Below are positions 53,086 through 62,673 of a stretch of 64,000 bases of DNA, one piece after another (positions within the stretch are counted from its first letter, which is position 1; each line of letters opens with the position of its first letter). Position numbers and translations under genes: made by a program. The stretch comes from Pantoea nemavictus (GTDB taxonomy: Bacteria; Pseudomonadota; Gammaproteobacteria; Enterobacterales; Enterobacteriaceae): positions 3,472,001 to 3,536,000 of the forward strand of contig NZ_JBBGZW010000001.1 in assembly GCF_037479095.1 (NCBI RefSeq), written 5' to 3'. A model generated the notes under the pieces. It searched no databases. It was not told where the DNA came from and saw nothing but the letters and a program-made list of their open reading frames with translations.

Positions 53086-53197
53086 CTTTAGCCAACACTA
53101 TTTAGGAAAAATTTGTGCTTATTTGTGCCTGGTTTACAATGAGCGCAGCCAGCCCGCACCGCAGGTAAAGTGCGGCAGATAATAAAGAGGAAGTTGA

Positions 53198-53656
53198 ATG
53201 AGTCGTCGTGCAAAAATCGCCACCAACACGCCCCAGGGGCCGCTGAAAGAGATTGAGGAGCATGTTGAAGGATTTCGCCAGGTGCGCGAAGCGCATCGTC
53301 GTGAGCTGATTGACGACTACGTTGAGTTAATCTCTGACTTAATTCGCGAATTTGGCGAGGCGCGTCAGGTAGATATGGCTGCGCGTCTCGGGGTTTCGCA
53401 GCCCACCGTAGCCAAGATGTTGAAGCGCCTTGGTACCACCGGACTGGTTGAGCAAGTACCCTATCGCGGGGTGTTTCTGACCGCCGAAGGCGAGAAGCTG
53501 GCTGAAGCGAGCCGCGTGCGCCACCATATTGTAGAAACCTTCCTGTTGGCGCTGGGTGTTAGCCCGGAAACCGCGCGCCGTGATTCAGAAGGCCTGGAGC
53601 ATCACGTCAGTGATGAAACGCTGGCCGTCTTCCAGAAATTTTACGAGAGTCGCTAA
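53198..53656 (+). CDS. mntR: Manganese-responsive transcriptional regulator MntR
   Basis: 152 residues (E. coli 155). DtxR-family winged helix ([20 protein letters not shown] near residues 60-79) and metal-binding/dimer domain with histidines in [13 protein letters not shown] and EGLEHHVS. It represses manganese import and mntS and activates export when manganese is plentiful. Followed by ybiR after 20 bases, as in E. coli. Confidence 0.95.
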   Translation: MSRRAKIATNTPQGPLKEIEEHVEGFRQVREAHRRELIDDYVELISDLIREFGEARQVDMAARLGVSQPTVAKMLKRLGTTGLVEQVPYRGVFLTAEGEKLAEASRVRHHIVETFLLALGVSPETARRDSEGLEHHVSDETLAVFQKFYESR

Positions 53657-53676
53657 CTACAAGGCCTTCCGCCATC

Positions 53677-54786
53677 ATGCCCATCCTGCTTCGTTCTTTA
53701 ATGCGCGATCGTATTTTGCATTTGTTGTTGCTGTTGGGTGTGATTATGTTGCCGCTGGCGAATTTTCGCTGGTCGCAACTGCCTGGTGCCGTTGACTGGC
53801 ACACTATCATGACGCTGACAGGCCTGTTGATGTTGACGAAAGGGCTGGAGAACAGCGGCTATTTTGATGTGCTCGGTGCGCGCCTGATCCAACGCTTCCA
53901 GCATGAACGGGCGCTGGCGCTGTTTATGGTGTGCGCGGCAGCTTTGCTTTCTACTTTTCTTACCAACGACGTCGCACTGTTTATTCTGGTTCCGCTGACG
54001 TTAACGTTGCGGAAATTCTCGCGTCTGCCGATCTCACGTCTGATTATTTTTGAAGCGCTGGCCGTCAATGCGGGATCGTTATTGACCCCGGTCGGCAACC
54101 CGCAAAATATTCTGTTGTGGAGCCACGGTTCGCTTAGCGTTGGCGGATTTATTGGACAGATGGCGCCGCTAGCGGCCTTTCTGATGCTTACGCTGATGGC
54201 GCTGACGTGGTGGAGCTTTCCGGCACGCGCGATTCAAAAGCATGAGCAGAATGAAACCCAGCGGTGGCGCAAGCCGCTATTTGTGATTAGCGTCGCGCTG
54301 TATATCGTTTTTATTGTCGCACTTGAGATGAAAATGACCGGCTGGGCGTTACTGCTGGTGGCGGCGTGTTTCCTGATTATGGCGCGCAGCGTATTGATCA
54401 GCATCGACTGGAGTTTGTTGCTGGTATTTGTCGCGATGTTTATCGATGTATTTTTGCTGATGCATTTATCCTGGCTGCAGCCGCATTTTGCCGCGATTGG
54501 CCAATTAGGTGAGGGCGGACTTTACCTGCTGGCGATCGGTTTATCGCAAATCATCAGTAACGTCCCCGCCACCATTTTGCTTTTGCAGAAAGTGCCACCG
54601 TCCGAGGTGCTGGCGTGGGCGGTGAATATCGGCGGTTTTGGCTTATTGCCCGGATCGCTCGCCAACCTGATCGCCCTGCGCATGGCGCAGGATGCGCGCG
54701 TTTGGTGGCGTTTCCATCTGTTTTCTATCCCCATGCTCGCCTGGTCGATGGCGGGTGGATGGCTGCTGTTGCACTTATTGGCTTAA
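53677..54786 (+). CDS. ybiR: Putative inner-membrane anion transporter YbiR
   Basis: 369 residues (E. coli 372). ArsB/NhaD-type permease with about 10-11 membrane segments; FLTNDVALFILVPLTLTL and GSLLTPVGNPQNILLW are the two re-entrant signature motifs. Substrate unproven. It probably shares a transcript with mntR. Confidence 0.92.
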   Translation: MPILLRSLMRDRILHLLLLLGVIMLPLANFRWSQLPGAVDWHTIMTLTGLLMLTKGLENSGYFDVLGARLIQRFQHERALALFMVCAAALLSTFLTNDVALFILVPLTLTLRKFSRLPISRLIIFEALAVNAGSLLTPVGNPQNILLWSHGSLSVGGFIGQMAPLAAFLMLTLMALTWWSFPARAIQKHEQNETQRWRKPLFVISVALYIVFIVALEMKMTGWALLLVAACFLIMARSVLISIDWSLLLVFVAMFIDVFLLMHLSWLQPHFAAIGQLGEGGLYLLAIGLSQIISNVPATILLLQKVPPSEVLAWAVNIGGFGLLPGSLANLIALRMAQDARVWWRFHLFSIPMLAWSMAGGWLLLHLLA

Positions 54787-54901
54787 CTGCGGGCCAATGT
54801 CGGCTTGTGTAAAGTTGCATTGGCATTTGTCAATTTCCCATCTAAGGTTATGTTGACCGTTTTTGCCCGGGAATCGGGACAACTGCCTACGATGAAAAAT
54901 T

Positions 54902-56032
54902 ATGAGTGAAAACCAGAATCAGCCGTCCGCACGCGATCAGCAAGATCCGCAAAACACATCAACATCCAATCAAGACAACAACGAACCAGAACGTAAACGC
55001 CCCGGAAAGAAACCCCTGATAATCCTCGCCGTTGTGGTGGTGATTATGATTGTGGTGGCGTTATGGTTCTGGCTCACCACGCGCAACATTGAAAGTACCG
55101 ACGATGCCTTTACGGAAGGCAACGCTGTGACCATTGCGCCGAAAGCCTCTGGCTATGTGGTCAAGCTGCTGGTGCGCGATAATCAGCGGGTGAAGAAGGG
55201 TGATCTGCTGGTTGAAATCGACGCGCGCGATACCGAAGCGCAGCGCGATCAGGCCAAAGCGCAGCTGGGATTAGCGCAAGCGCAGCTGCATCAGGCACAG
55301 GCGCAGTTAGATTTGTCGCGCGTGCAGTATCCGGCGCAGCGTGACCAGGCGCTTGCCGATCAGGCCAAAGCGCAGGCGAACTTATTGAATGCGCAGGCAG
55401 ATTATCGTCGTCAGCGCGGTGTCGATCCTCGCGCCACTTCACAACGTAATATTGATACTGCCGCCGCTCAGTTGCGTTCAGCTGAAGCACAATTGCAGAG
55501 CGCTAAAGCTCAGGTCGAAGTGGCTTCGCAGGTTAAGCTGCAAATTCGTCAGCAGGAAACCAATGTTGAAGCGCGTGAGCAACAAGTTGCCCAGGCCGAA
55601 GCACAACTTAACACCGCCGAACTGAATCTCTCGTATACCCAGGTACGTGCGCCCTATGATGGTTTTGTCACTAAGCGCAACGTGCATCTCGGTACGCTGG
55701 TGCAGGCGGGCAGCGCACTGTTCTCGCTGGTTTCACCTGAAATCTGGATTAACGCCAACTTTAAAGAGTCGCAGCTGGCGCGCATGAAGCCGGGTAACAA
55801 AGTGGAAATCAGCGTGGATGCCTGGCCAGATATGAAGCTGGAAGGGCACGTTGATAGTGTGCAGATGGGCTCGGGTTCACGCTTCTCTACCTTCCCGGCC
55901 GAGAATGCCACCGGCAACTATGTGAAAATTGTCCAGCGCGTGCCGGTGAAAATCGTTATCGACAAAGGTTTGGATCCAAATCATCCGTTGCCGCTGGGCC
56001 TATCGGTTGAGCCGAAGGTGACAGTGGAATGA
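54902..56032 (+). CDS. EmrA/HlyD-family multidrug efflux adaptor
   Basis: 376 residues. A polar, Gln/Asn-rich N-terminal tail of about 35 residues precedes one membrane anchor (residues 40-63). The lipoyl halves (SGYVVKLLVRDNQRVKKGDL; YTQVRAPYDGFVTKR) flank a long alanine/glutamine-rich coiled coil of about 100 residues. It overlaps the next gene by four bases. With the EmrB-like pump and the outer-membrane factor it forms a complete tripartite exporter. E. coli has ldtB in this stretch instead. Confidence 0.88.
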   Translation: MSENQNQPSARDQQDPQNTSTSNQDNNEPERKRPGKKPLIILAVVVVIMIVVALWFWLTTRNIESTDDAFTEGNAVTIAPKASGYVVKLLVRDNQRVKKGDLLVEIDARDTEAQRDQAKAQLGLAQAQLHQAQAQLDLSRVQYPAQRDQALADQAKAQANLLNAQADYRRQRGVDPRATSQRNIDTAAAQLRSAEAQLQSAKAQVEVASQVKLQIRQQETNVEAREQQVAQAEAQLNTAELNLSYTQVRAPYDGFVTKRNVHLGTLVQAGSALFSLVSPEIWINANFKESQLARMKPGNKVEISVDAWPDMKLEGHVDSVQMGSGSRFSTFPAENATGNYVKIVQRVPVKIVIDKGLDPNHPLPLGLSVEPKVTVE

Positions 56033-57597
56033 GTGCGAGCGAAAGCTGGCGTCCGGCCAGCAATCCGTGGCTGGTTGCCATCACGGTGACGCTGGCGGTG
56101 TTTATGGAGATCCTCGACACCACCATCGTCAACGTCGCACTGCCGCATATCGCGGGTTCGCTCTCCTCCAGCTACGACGAATCCACCTGGGTTTTGACCT
56201 CCTATCTGGTCGCCAACGGCATCGTCTTACCGATTTCGGCGTTTTTCAGTCGCCTGTTCGGCCGCAAGCAGTTCTTCCTGATCTGCATCGTGATGTTCAC
56301 CATCTGCTCCTTCCTATGCGGCATCGCCACTGAGCTGTGGCAGATCATCTTGTTCCGCGTGCTGCAGGGCTTTTTTGGTGGCGGATTGCAGCCGGTGCAG
56401 CAATCGGTACTGCTTGATTACTTCAAGGCGGAAGATCGCGGCAAAGCGTTTGGCCTGTCATCGATTGCCATCATCGTCGCGCCGGTTATCGGTCCGACGC
56501 TCGGCGGCTGGATTACGGATAACTACAGCTGGCGCTGGGTGTTCTTCATTAATATCCCGGTGGGCATTTTAACCGTGATGGCGATTTACCAGCTGCTGGA
56601 AGATCCGCCGTGGGAGCGTAAGTGGGCGAAAGGTCGCCTGAAGATTGATTACATCGGCATCAGTTTGATCACGCTGGGACTCGGTTGTCTGCAGGTGTTC
56701 CTCGATCGCGGCGAAGATGAGGATTGGTTTGCTTCACACTTTATCATCCTGTTCGCCACGCTGGCGCTGGTCGGTATTGTTGGCGCGATTTACTGGTTAC
56801 TGTACGCGCGTAAGCCGGTGGTTGATCTCACGGTAATGAAAGATCGCAACTTCTGGGTTGCGGGATTGCTGATGGCGGGCATGGCGATGATTTTGTACGG
56901 CAGTTCGGTGGTGCTTCCGCAACTGGCGCAGCAGGATCTGGGTTATACCGCCACCTGGTCGGGGCTGGTGCTGTCGCCCGGCGCGATACTGATTGTGCTG
57001 ACCATTCCGCTGGTATTGAAGCTGATGCCGATCGTGCAAACGCGCTATATCATCGCGTTCGGTTTTACCTGTCTTGCCAGCGCCTTTTTCTACTCCAGCA
57101 CGCTGACGCCGGACGTCGATTTCAAAACCCTGGTGATGATGCGTAGCGCGCAGTCGATCGGACTGGGCTTCCTGTTTGTGCCGCTCACCACCATTGCTTT
57201 TATTACCGTACCGCAGCGTCTGAATGCCGATGCCTCGGCGCTGTTCACCATGTTCCGAAACGTTGCCGGTTCAATCGGCATTTCGCTTTCCACTGCAGGC
57301 ATTACGGAACGTATGCAGACACGATCGGCGAACATGGTGCACAACATGTCGCCGCTCAATGAACCTTACAATCTCACGCTGCAACACTGGGCCGACTCGA
57401 TTCGTAATTTCACCACTGCGGTGGGCGATCCGCTGGTGCTGGCGAGCGGGCAGCTGTATCAGGAGATGATCGCCCAGGCGCGTATCCTGGCGTACATCGA
57501 CGTATTTATGGGCCTGAGTATCGTGGCTTTGCTACTGATTCCATTTTGTTGGTTGCTTTCGCCGATTAAGAGCGAAGGCGGTGCAGGAGCACATTAA
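56029..57597 (+). CDS. DHA2-family (EmrB-type) multidrug efflux MFS transporter
   Basis: 522 residues, 14 predicted membrane segments. Motif LDTTIVNVALPHIAGSL at residues 25-41 (the DHA2 motif D1), motif A-like SRLFGRKQFFL and motif C VIGPTLGGWI. Proton-driven export of hydrophobic compounds is expected. Substrates cannot be deduced. Confidence 0.9.
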   Translation: MSASESWRPASNPWLVAITVTLAVFMEILDTTIVNVALPHIAGSLSSSYDESTWVLTSYLVANGIVLPISAFFSRLFGRKQFFLICIVMFTICSFLCGIATELWQIILFRVLQGFFGGGLQPVQQSVLLDYFKAEDRGKAFGLSSIAIIVAPVIGPTLGGWITDNYSWRWVFFINIPVGILTVMAIYQLLEDPPWERKWAKGRLKIDYIGISLITLGLGCLQVFLDRGEDEDWFASHFIILFATLALVGIVGAIYWLLYARKPVVDLTVMKDRNFWVAGLLMAGMAMILYGSSVVLPQLAQQDLGYTATWSGLVLSPGAILIVLTIPLVLKLMPIVQTRYIIAFGFTCLASAFFYSSTLTPDVDFKTLVMMRSAQSIGLGFLFVPLTTIAFITVPQRLNADASALFTMFRNVAGSIGISLSTAGITERMQTRSANMVHNMSPLNEPYNLTLQHWADSIRNFTTAVGDPLVLASGQLYQEMIAQARILAYIDVFMGLSIVALLLIPFCWLLSPIKSEGGAGAH

Positions 57598-57598
57598 C

Positions 57599-59128
57599 AT
57601 GAACAAGATTTCGCGCTCGACGCCGTCACTGACGCTGCTGGCGCTGTCATTATTGCTGGCCGGTTGCGCCGTAGGACCTGATTACCAGTCGCCGCAGGCG
57701 CACACGCCGGGTAGCTACCATGATTTGCCTTCGCAGCAGGCTTCCAAACCGCTGGCGGCGGCGACCAATCCGCTGTGGTGGAAAAGTTTTAACGATCCGC
57801 AGCTGGATAGCCTGATTGAGCGCGCGGTTGCCGGCAACTTAACGCTGCAGCAATCGGTACTGCGCATTGCTGGCGCGCGCGAGCAGCTGGCGCAAGCGCG
57901 CGGCGGTTTGTTCCCGTCCCTCAACGGCTCGGCAAAAGTCACGCGACAGCAGCTGGGTTTAAAGGGCTTACTGAAGTCTAACGGTGTTTACGATCAGGTA
58001 GACAGCGATGTGGCCAACCAGCTGAACGGGTTGGACCATTCCGTTACTCTTTATCAGGGCAGTTTTGACGCCAGCTGGGAGCTCGATCTGTGGGGCAAAG
58101 TGCGCCGCCAGATGGAAGCGGCGGATGCGCAGCAGCAGGCGGCCATTGAACAGCGCAACGATGCGCTGGTGTCGCTGGAAGCAGAAGTGGCTCGCGCTTA
58201 TCTGCAGTTGCGTGGTTCACAGGCGGTGCTGGCAACGTTGCAGCAGCAGATCGAGGTGGCGCAGCAAACCTGGGAATTGACGCAAAGCCAGCAGCAAAAC
58301 GGTCTGGCGCCTACCACGGATGTGGAAAATGCCCGCGCACAGCTGGCCTCACTCAATGCGCAGCTGCCGCAGTATCAGGCACAGCAATTACAGGCCATGA
58401 ACGGCCTTGCGGTTCTGCTGGGGAAAACGCCAGGCGCGCTGGATAACGAGTTGATGAACCCCAAAGCGCTGCCCGAGTTGCCGAAAATGGTACCGGTGGG
58501 GATTCCGGCGACGCTGGCGCGTCGTCGCCCGGACATTCGTCAGGCAGAAGCGACGTTGCATGCACAAACCGCCAACATTGGCGTATCGGTTGCCGATCTC
58601 TTCCCCAGCCTGTCGCTGACCGGGCAACTTGGGGTGCGCAACACCGATGCCAGCTATCTGGATGACTGGAGCAGTCACTTCTTCAGCGTAGGGCCGTCGC
58701 TCTCTATCCCCATTTTCCAGGGCGGTCGTTTAGTTTCCAGCGTAAAACTGGCGCGTGCTCAGCAAGCGAACGCGGCGCTCGATTATCGTCAAACGGTGTT
58801 GACCGCGCTGCAGGATGTGGAGAACGCGTTGGTGAGCTATCGTGCCGATCAGCAGCAGGTCATCGCACTGGATGAGACCACGGGCGCTCTGCAGCGCGCC
58901 TTTGATTTAGCCAGCGACAGTTATCGGCAAGGCATCTCGACCTTTATTGATGTGCTGGATGCGCAGCGTCAACTGTCGCAAGCCAAAGCGCAGTCGACTC
59001 AGGCGCGTATGCAAAGTGCGCTCGATCTGGTGGCGTTATATAAAGCGCTCGGCGGCGGTTGGGAACCTTATCAAAACGTCAACCTGCCGGACTATTCTGT
59101 GTTTGGCCCGGCAACAGAGGTGCATTAA
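57599..59128 (+). CDS. NodT/OprM-family outer-membrane efflux lipoprotein
   Basis: 509 residues from the ATG at 57599, one base after the pump stop; a GTG six codons upstream was not chosen. Lipobox LLLAGC at residues 17-22 predicts N-terminal acylation. Two OEP repeats follow with the long helical regions (AREQLAQARGGLFPSL; RPDIRQAEATLHAQTANIGV). It is the TolC-like duct of the operon and is closed by a good terminator. Confidence 0.9.
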   Translation: MNKISRSTPSLTLLALSLLLAGCAVGPDYQSPQAHTPGSYHDLPSQQASKPLAAATNPLWWKSFNDPQLDSLIERAVAGNLTLQQSVLRIAGAREQLAQARGGLFPSLNGSAKVTRQQLGLKGLLKSNGVYDQVDSDVANQLNGLDHSVTLYQGSFDASWELDLWGKVRRQMEAADAQQQAAIEQRNDALVSLEAEVARAYLQLRGSQAVLATLQQQIEVAQQTWELTQSQQQNGLAPTTDVENARAQLASLNAQLPQYQAQQLQAMNGLAVLLGKTPGALDNELMNPKALPELPKMVPVGIPATLARRRPDIRQAEATLHAQTANIGVSVADLFPSLSLTGQLGVRNTDASYLDDWSSHFFSVGPSLSIPIFQGGRLVSSVKLARAQQANAALDYRQTVLTALQDVENALVSYRADQQQVIALDETTGALQRAFDLASDSYRQGISTFIDVLDAQRQLSQAKAQSTQARMQSALDLVALYKALGGGWEPYQNVNLPDYSVFGPATEVH

Positions 59129-59139
59129 TTTTACTTAGT

Positions 59140-59163
59140 AGCCGGTTAACCACCGGCTTTTTA
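59140..59163 (+). terminator. Rho-independent terminator of the tripartite efflux operon
   Basis: AGCCGGT-TAACC-ACCGGCT followed by TTTTTAT, 12 bases past the stop. Confidence 0.88.
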
Positions 59164-59543
59164 TCGCCACGATAAGTAAAAATGAGATTTCTCTCCCATC
59201 CTCGGCAATATAATAATCCCCTATGAAAATAGGGCCTGCGTTACACCATTAATCCTTTTTTACCTTTATGCTCAGTTATGCTGCACAGCACAATAGCTGC
59301 TAAATGATTGTTTAATACCTGGGAATATTGGTTTGAAATCGATTCCAGCTGCAACATAAGCAACAACCAAGGGTTGTTAATTCAGGGTTAATTAAAGGCG
59401 ATGCGGCGCTTTTAAACCTCAACGTAAGAAATATGTAAGCAAGTTCAGATTAATCCAGGCAATAAAATTAATTTATTTTTTTATTTGAATTAGGTAATCT
59501 TGCCACTACAGTTTATTTAACCCCCTTAAGCAAGGACATTGTG
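59164..59543. other. AT-rich region upstream of the H-NS gene, no gene seen
   Basis: 380 bp, markedly AT-rich near 59460-59520 (runs of T and A, TTATTTTTTTATTTGAATTA), without a credible reading frame. Curved AT-rich DNA of this kind is typical of H-NS autoregulated promoters. A promoter for the next gene must lie here. Confidence 0.5.
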
Positions 59544-59945
59544 ATGAGTGACGCATTTAAAGTTCTGAACAACATTCGCACATTACGTGCGCAGGCTCGT
59601 GAACTGCCATTGACCGATCTGGAAGAGATTCTGGAAAAATTAACCGTCGTTGTGACTGAACGTCGCGACGAAGTAAATGCAGAAGAAGCACAGAATCGCG
59701 AAAAAGAAGAGAAGCTGTCTAAATATCGCGAAATGCTGCTGGCTGACGGTATTGACCCGAACGAATTACTGGGTGCTCTGGAAGTGGGTAAAAAGCGCGC
59801 CAAGCGTGCACCGCGTCCAGCGAAATATTCTTACACTGACGAAAACGGTGAAGAAAAATCATGGACTGGCCAAGGCCGTACCCCAGCTGCGATTAAGAAA
59901 GCACTGGATTCAGGTAAAAGCCTCGACACTTTCCTGATCAAATAA
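59544..59945 (+). CDS. hns: H-NS family nucleoid-associated protein
   Basis: 133 residues from the ATG at 59544 (AAGGA upstream; a GTG one codon earlier). N-terminal dimerisation helices [20 protein letters not shown], the coiled linker, [10 protein letters not shown], and the DNA-binding loop [20 protein letters not shown] followed by GRTPAAI. The length is like StpA (134), but the sequence is closer to H-NS. In E. coli hns is elsewhere, so this may be the main hns gene moved or a second copy. It silences AT-rich foreign DNA. Terminator directly after. Confidence 0.88.
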   Translation: MSDAFKVLNNIRTLRAQARELPLTDLEEILEKLTVVVTERRDEVNAEEAQNREKEEKLSKYREMLLADGIDPNELLGALEVGKKRAKRAPRPAKYSYTDENGEEKSWTGQGRTPAAIKKALDSGKSLDTFLIK

Positions 59946-59968
59946 TCCGCACAATCCTTGTAAGTGGG

Positions 59969-59998
59969 AGCCGAAGGCAAATGTCTTCGGCTTTTTTT
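59969..59998 (+). terminator. Rho-independent terminator of the H-NS gene
   Basis: AGCCGAAG pairs with CTTCGGCT (59985-59992) followed by seven T in all. Confidence 0.88.
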
Positions 59999-59999
59999 A

Positions 60000-60250
60000 T
60001 TTATTTAAATACATTTTTACCTCGCGCCCGGGCACATTAGCTGCACACGCTGGTCTCGTTCGCCAACGGCGTAAGATTCCAGGGACTCGTCAGCTTGCGG
60101 CCTTGCTATCGCGCAAATTATTTTGCGTATACGCTCAACACGTTCAGTTCATTACACGCTCTGCTTCTGGCGCAGAGGTGGCGTCAGGGTGCCCGCTTCT
60201 GGCATAATGCCCGCTGTTTTTTCCTCCACTGCGTAACAAAGGTCAATGCC
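60000..60250 (+). promoter_or_regulatory. Upstream region of ybiT, promoter only
   Basis: No gene visible. TGGCATAATG near 60201-60210 is a good extended -10 candidate, giving a leader of about 35-40 nt to the GTG start of ybiT. Confidence 0.4.
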
Positions 60251-61843
60251 GTGTTAGTTTCCAGCAATATCACCATGCAGTTCGGCAGTAAGCCGCTGTT
60301 CGAGAATATCTCCGTTAAATTTGGCGGCGGTAATCGTTACGGTTTAATCGGTGCGAACGGCAGCGGTAAATCAACCTTTATGAAAATACTGGGCGGCGAC
60401 CTGGTTCCAACAGGTGGAAATGTTTCCCTCGATCCTAATGAGCGTATCGGTAAGTTACGCCAGGACCAATTTGCCTTTGAGCAATATAGTGTGCTGGACA
60501 CCGTGATCATGGGCCACAATGAATTGTGGGCAGTGAAGCAAGAGCGTGACCGTATATATGCCTTGCCAGAAATGAGCGAAGAGGAAGGCTATAAAGTGGC
60601 CGACCTTGAAGTCGAATACGGTGAAATGGACGGTTACAGTTCGGAATCACGTGCCGGTGAATTATTACTGGGCGTGGGCATTCCCGTGGAGCAGCATTAC
60701 GGCCCGATGAGTGAAATTGCGCCGGGCTGGAAATTGCGCGTGCTGTTAGCGCAGGCATTATTTGCTAATCCCGATATTTTGTTGCTCGATGAACCGACCA
60801 ACAACCTGGATATAGATACCATTCGTTGGTTGGAGCAAGTGCTCAACGAACGTAACAGCACCATGATCATCATTTCGCATGACCGTCATTTCCTGAATAT
60901 GGTTTGTACGCACATGGCGGATCTGGATTACGGCGAACTGCGCGTTTATCCGGGTAATTATGACGAATATATGACCGCGGCGACGCAGTCGCGCGAACGT
61001 TTATTATCGGATAATGCGAAGAAGAAAGCGCAAATTGCCGATCTGCAATCGTTCGTTAGCCGCTTTAGCGCCAACGCCTCTAAATCCCGTCAGGCGACTT
61101 CGCGTGCTAAGCAGATTGATAAAATTAAGCTGGAAGAGGTGAAAGCCTCCAGCCGTCAAAACCCGTTTATCCGTTTTGATCAGGATAAGAAGCTGTTCCG
61201 TAATGCGCTGGAAGTTGAGGCGCTGACCAAAGGTTTTGATAACGGTCCGCTGTTTAATAAGCTCAACCTGATGTTAGAAGTCGGCGAGAAATTGGCGATT
61301 CTGGGTGCTAACGGTATCGGTAAAACCACGCTGTTGAAAACGCTGATTGGTGAACATACTCCCGATAGCGGTACGGTGAAATGGTCTGAAAATGCACGCA
61401 TCGGTTATTACGGTCAGGATCATGCGGAAGACTTCGCTGAAGATCTGACGGTATTTGACTGGATGAGCCAGTGGAAGCAGGAAGGCGATGACGAGCAGGC
61501 GGTGCGCAGCGTTCTCGGTCGTCTGCTGTTTGGTCATGATGAGATCAACAAGCCCGCTAAGGTGCTGTCCGGTGGTGAGAAGGGCCGCATGCTGTTTGGC
61601 AAGCTGATGATGCAGAAGCCGAACATTCTGATCATGGATGAACCGACTAATCACCTGGATATGGAATCGATCGAGTCGCTCAACATGGCGCTGGAAATGT
61701 ACGAAGGCACCTTAATCTTCGTCTCGCATGACCGTGAGTTTGTGAGCTCGCTGGCCACGCGTGTGATGGAGATGAAAGCCGATCGTATTGTCGACTTCAC
61801 GGGTAACTATGAAGATTACCTGCGCAGCCAGGGTATTGTTTAA
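60251..61843 (+). CDS. ybiT: ABC-F family ATPase YbiT
   Basis: 530 residues, equal to E. coli YbiT, with a GTG start (AAAGG upstream); the open frame extends 52 codons further up without support. Two ABC domains: Walker [10 protein letters not shown] and GANGIGKTT, Walker [14 protein letters not shown] and [13 protein letters not shown], joined by a helical P-site tRNA-interaction linker (about residues 240-300). There are no membrane segments. ABC-F proteins act on the ribosome in translation. It converges on moeB. Confidence 0.95.
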   Translation: MLVSSNITMQFGSKPLFENISVKFGGGNRYGLIGANGSGKSTFMKILGGDLVPTGGNVSLDPNERIGKLRQDQFAFEQYSVLDTVIMGHNELWAVKQERDRIYALPEMSEEEGYKVADLEVEYGEMDGYSSESRAGELLLGVGIPVEQHYGPMSEIAPGWKLRVLLAQALFANPDILLLDEPTNNLDIDTIRWLEQVLNERNSTMIIISHDRHFLNMVCTHMADLDYGELRVYPGNYDEYMTAATQSRERLLSDNAKKKAQIADLQSFVSRFSANASKSRQATSRAKQIDKIKLEEVKASSRQNPFIRFDQDKKLFRNALEVEALTKGFDNGPLFNKLNLMLEVGEKLAILGANGIGKTTLLKTLIGEHTPDSGTVKWSENARIGYYGQDHAEDFAEDLTVFDWMSQWKQEGDDEQAVRSVLGRLLFGHDEINKPAKVLSGGEKGRMLFGKLMMQKPNILIMDEPTNHLDMESIESLNMALEMYEGTLIFVSHDREFVSSLATRVMEMKADRIVDFTGNYEDYLRSQGIV

Positions 61844-61856
61844 TCTCTGCATCGCC

Positions 61857-61912
61857 AGGTGCGCATCAATGCGCACCTTACTGTAATGAAGGTCGCCCTG
61901 GAGGCGGCCTTC
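61857..61912. repeat. Double-hairpin repeat, family D copy 2
   Basis: AGGTGCGCAT-CA-ATGCGCACCT (61857-61878) followed by GAAGGTCGCC-CTGGA-GGCGGCCTTC (61888-61912). It resembles 47469-47520 including ACCTTAC-G-AAT between the hairpins. It separates the convergent ybiT and moeB genes. Confidence 0.75.
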
Positions 61913-61917
61913 ATCAT

Positions 61918-62673
61918 TTAAGGCTTGCCACAAACTTCACAATGCGCATCCTGCGCGACTCTCATGCTGCGGAATTCCGCGCTCATCGCGTCATACATCA
62001 GTAAGCGCGCGCTGGCCGGTTTGCCAAACTCCGTCAGCACCTTTAGGGTTTCCATCGCCTGCATCGCGCCGATCACACCCACCAGCGGTGCCATCACCCC
62101 GGCTTCTACACAGCTCAACACCTGCTCGCCGAATAAGCGGCTGATGCAGCGATAGCACGGCTCGCCGGGCTGCCAGGTAAATACGCTCAGCTGGCCTTCC
62201 ATACGAATCGCTGCACCGGAAATCAGCGGGACCTGGTGCTGGAAACAGAGGCGATTGATTTGCTCGCGCGTAGTGACGTTATCGGTGCAATCTACCACGG
62301 CATCGTGGCGGGCAATCAGTGCGCTGAGCTGCGTATCATCTAACTGCGCATCAATCGGCTCGAGCTGGCAGTGCGGATTAAGCGCCGCCAGCGGCTGCTG
62401 TGCCGAGGTGACTTTCGCCACGCCAATTTTTGCATCGCTGTGCAGGATCTGCCGTTGCAGGTTGCTCAGGCTCACGGTATCGAAATCGAGCAAGGTGAGA
62501 TGGCCCACGCCTGCCGACACCAGGTAAGGTGCCGCCGCGCAGCCCAATCCGCCGAGGCCAATCAGCAACACGCGTGCCGCCTTGAGTCTCTCCTGGCCAT
62601 CAAAATCGAAGCCACGCAGCACAATCTGGCGGTTATAGCGCAGCATCTCATCATCGCTCAACTCCACGCTCAT
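61918..62673 (-). CDS. moeB: Molybdopterin-synthase adenylyltransferase MoeB
   Basis: 251 residues. E1-like Rossmann motif LLIGLGGLGCAAAPYLVSAG near residue 36-55, adenylation residues in DFDTVSLSNLQRQ, and two CxxC zinc pairs (CYRC; CEVC at the C-terminus). It activates MoaD for molybdenum-cofactor synthesis. Its start overlaps the moeA stop by one base (TAATG). Confidence 0.96.
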   Translation of the reverse strand: MSVELSDDEMLRYNRQIVLRGFDFDGQERLKAARVLLIGLGGLGCAAAPYLVSAGVGHLTLLDFDTVSLSNLQRQILHSDAKIGVAKVTSAQQPLAALNPHCQLEPIDAQLDDTQLSALIARHDAVVDCTDNVTTREQINRLCFQHQVPLISGAAIRMEGQLSVFTWQPGEPCYRCISRLFGEQVLSCVEAGVMAPLVGVIGAMQAMETLKVLTEFGKPASARLLMYDAMSAEFRSMRVAQDAHCEVCGKP

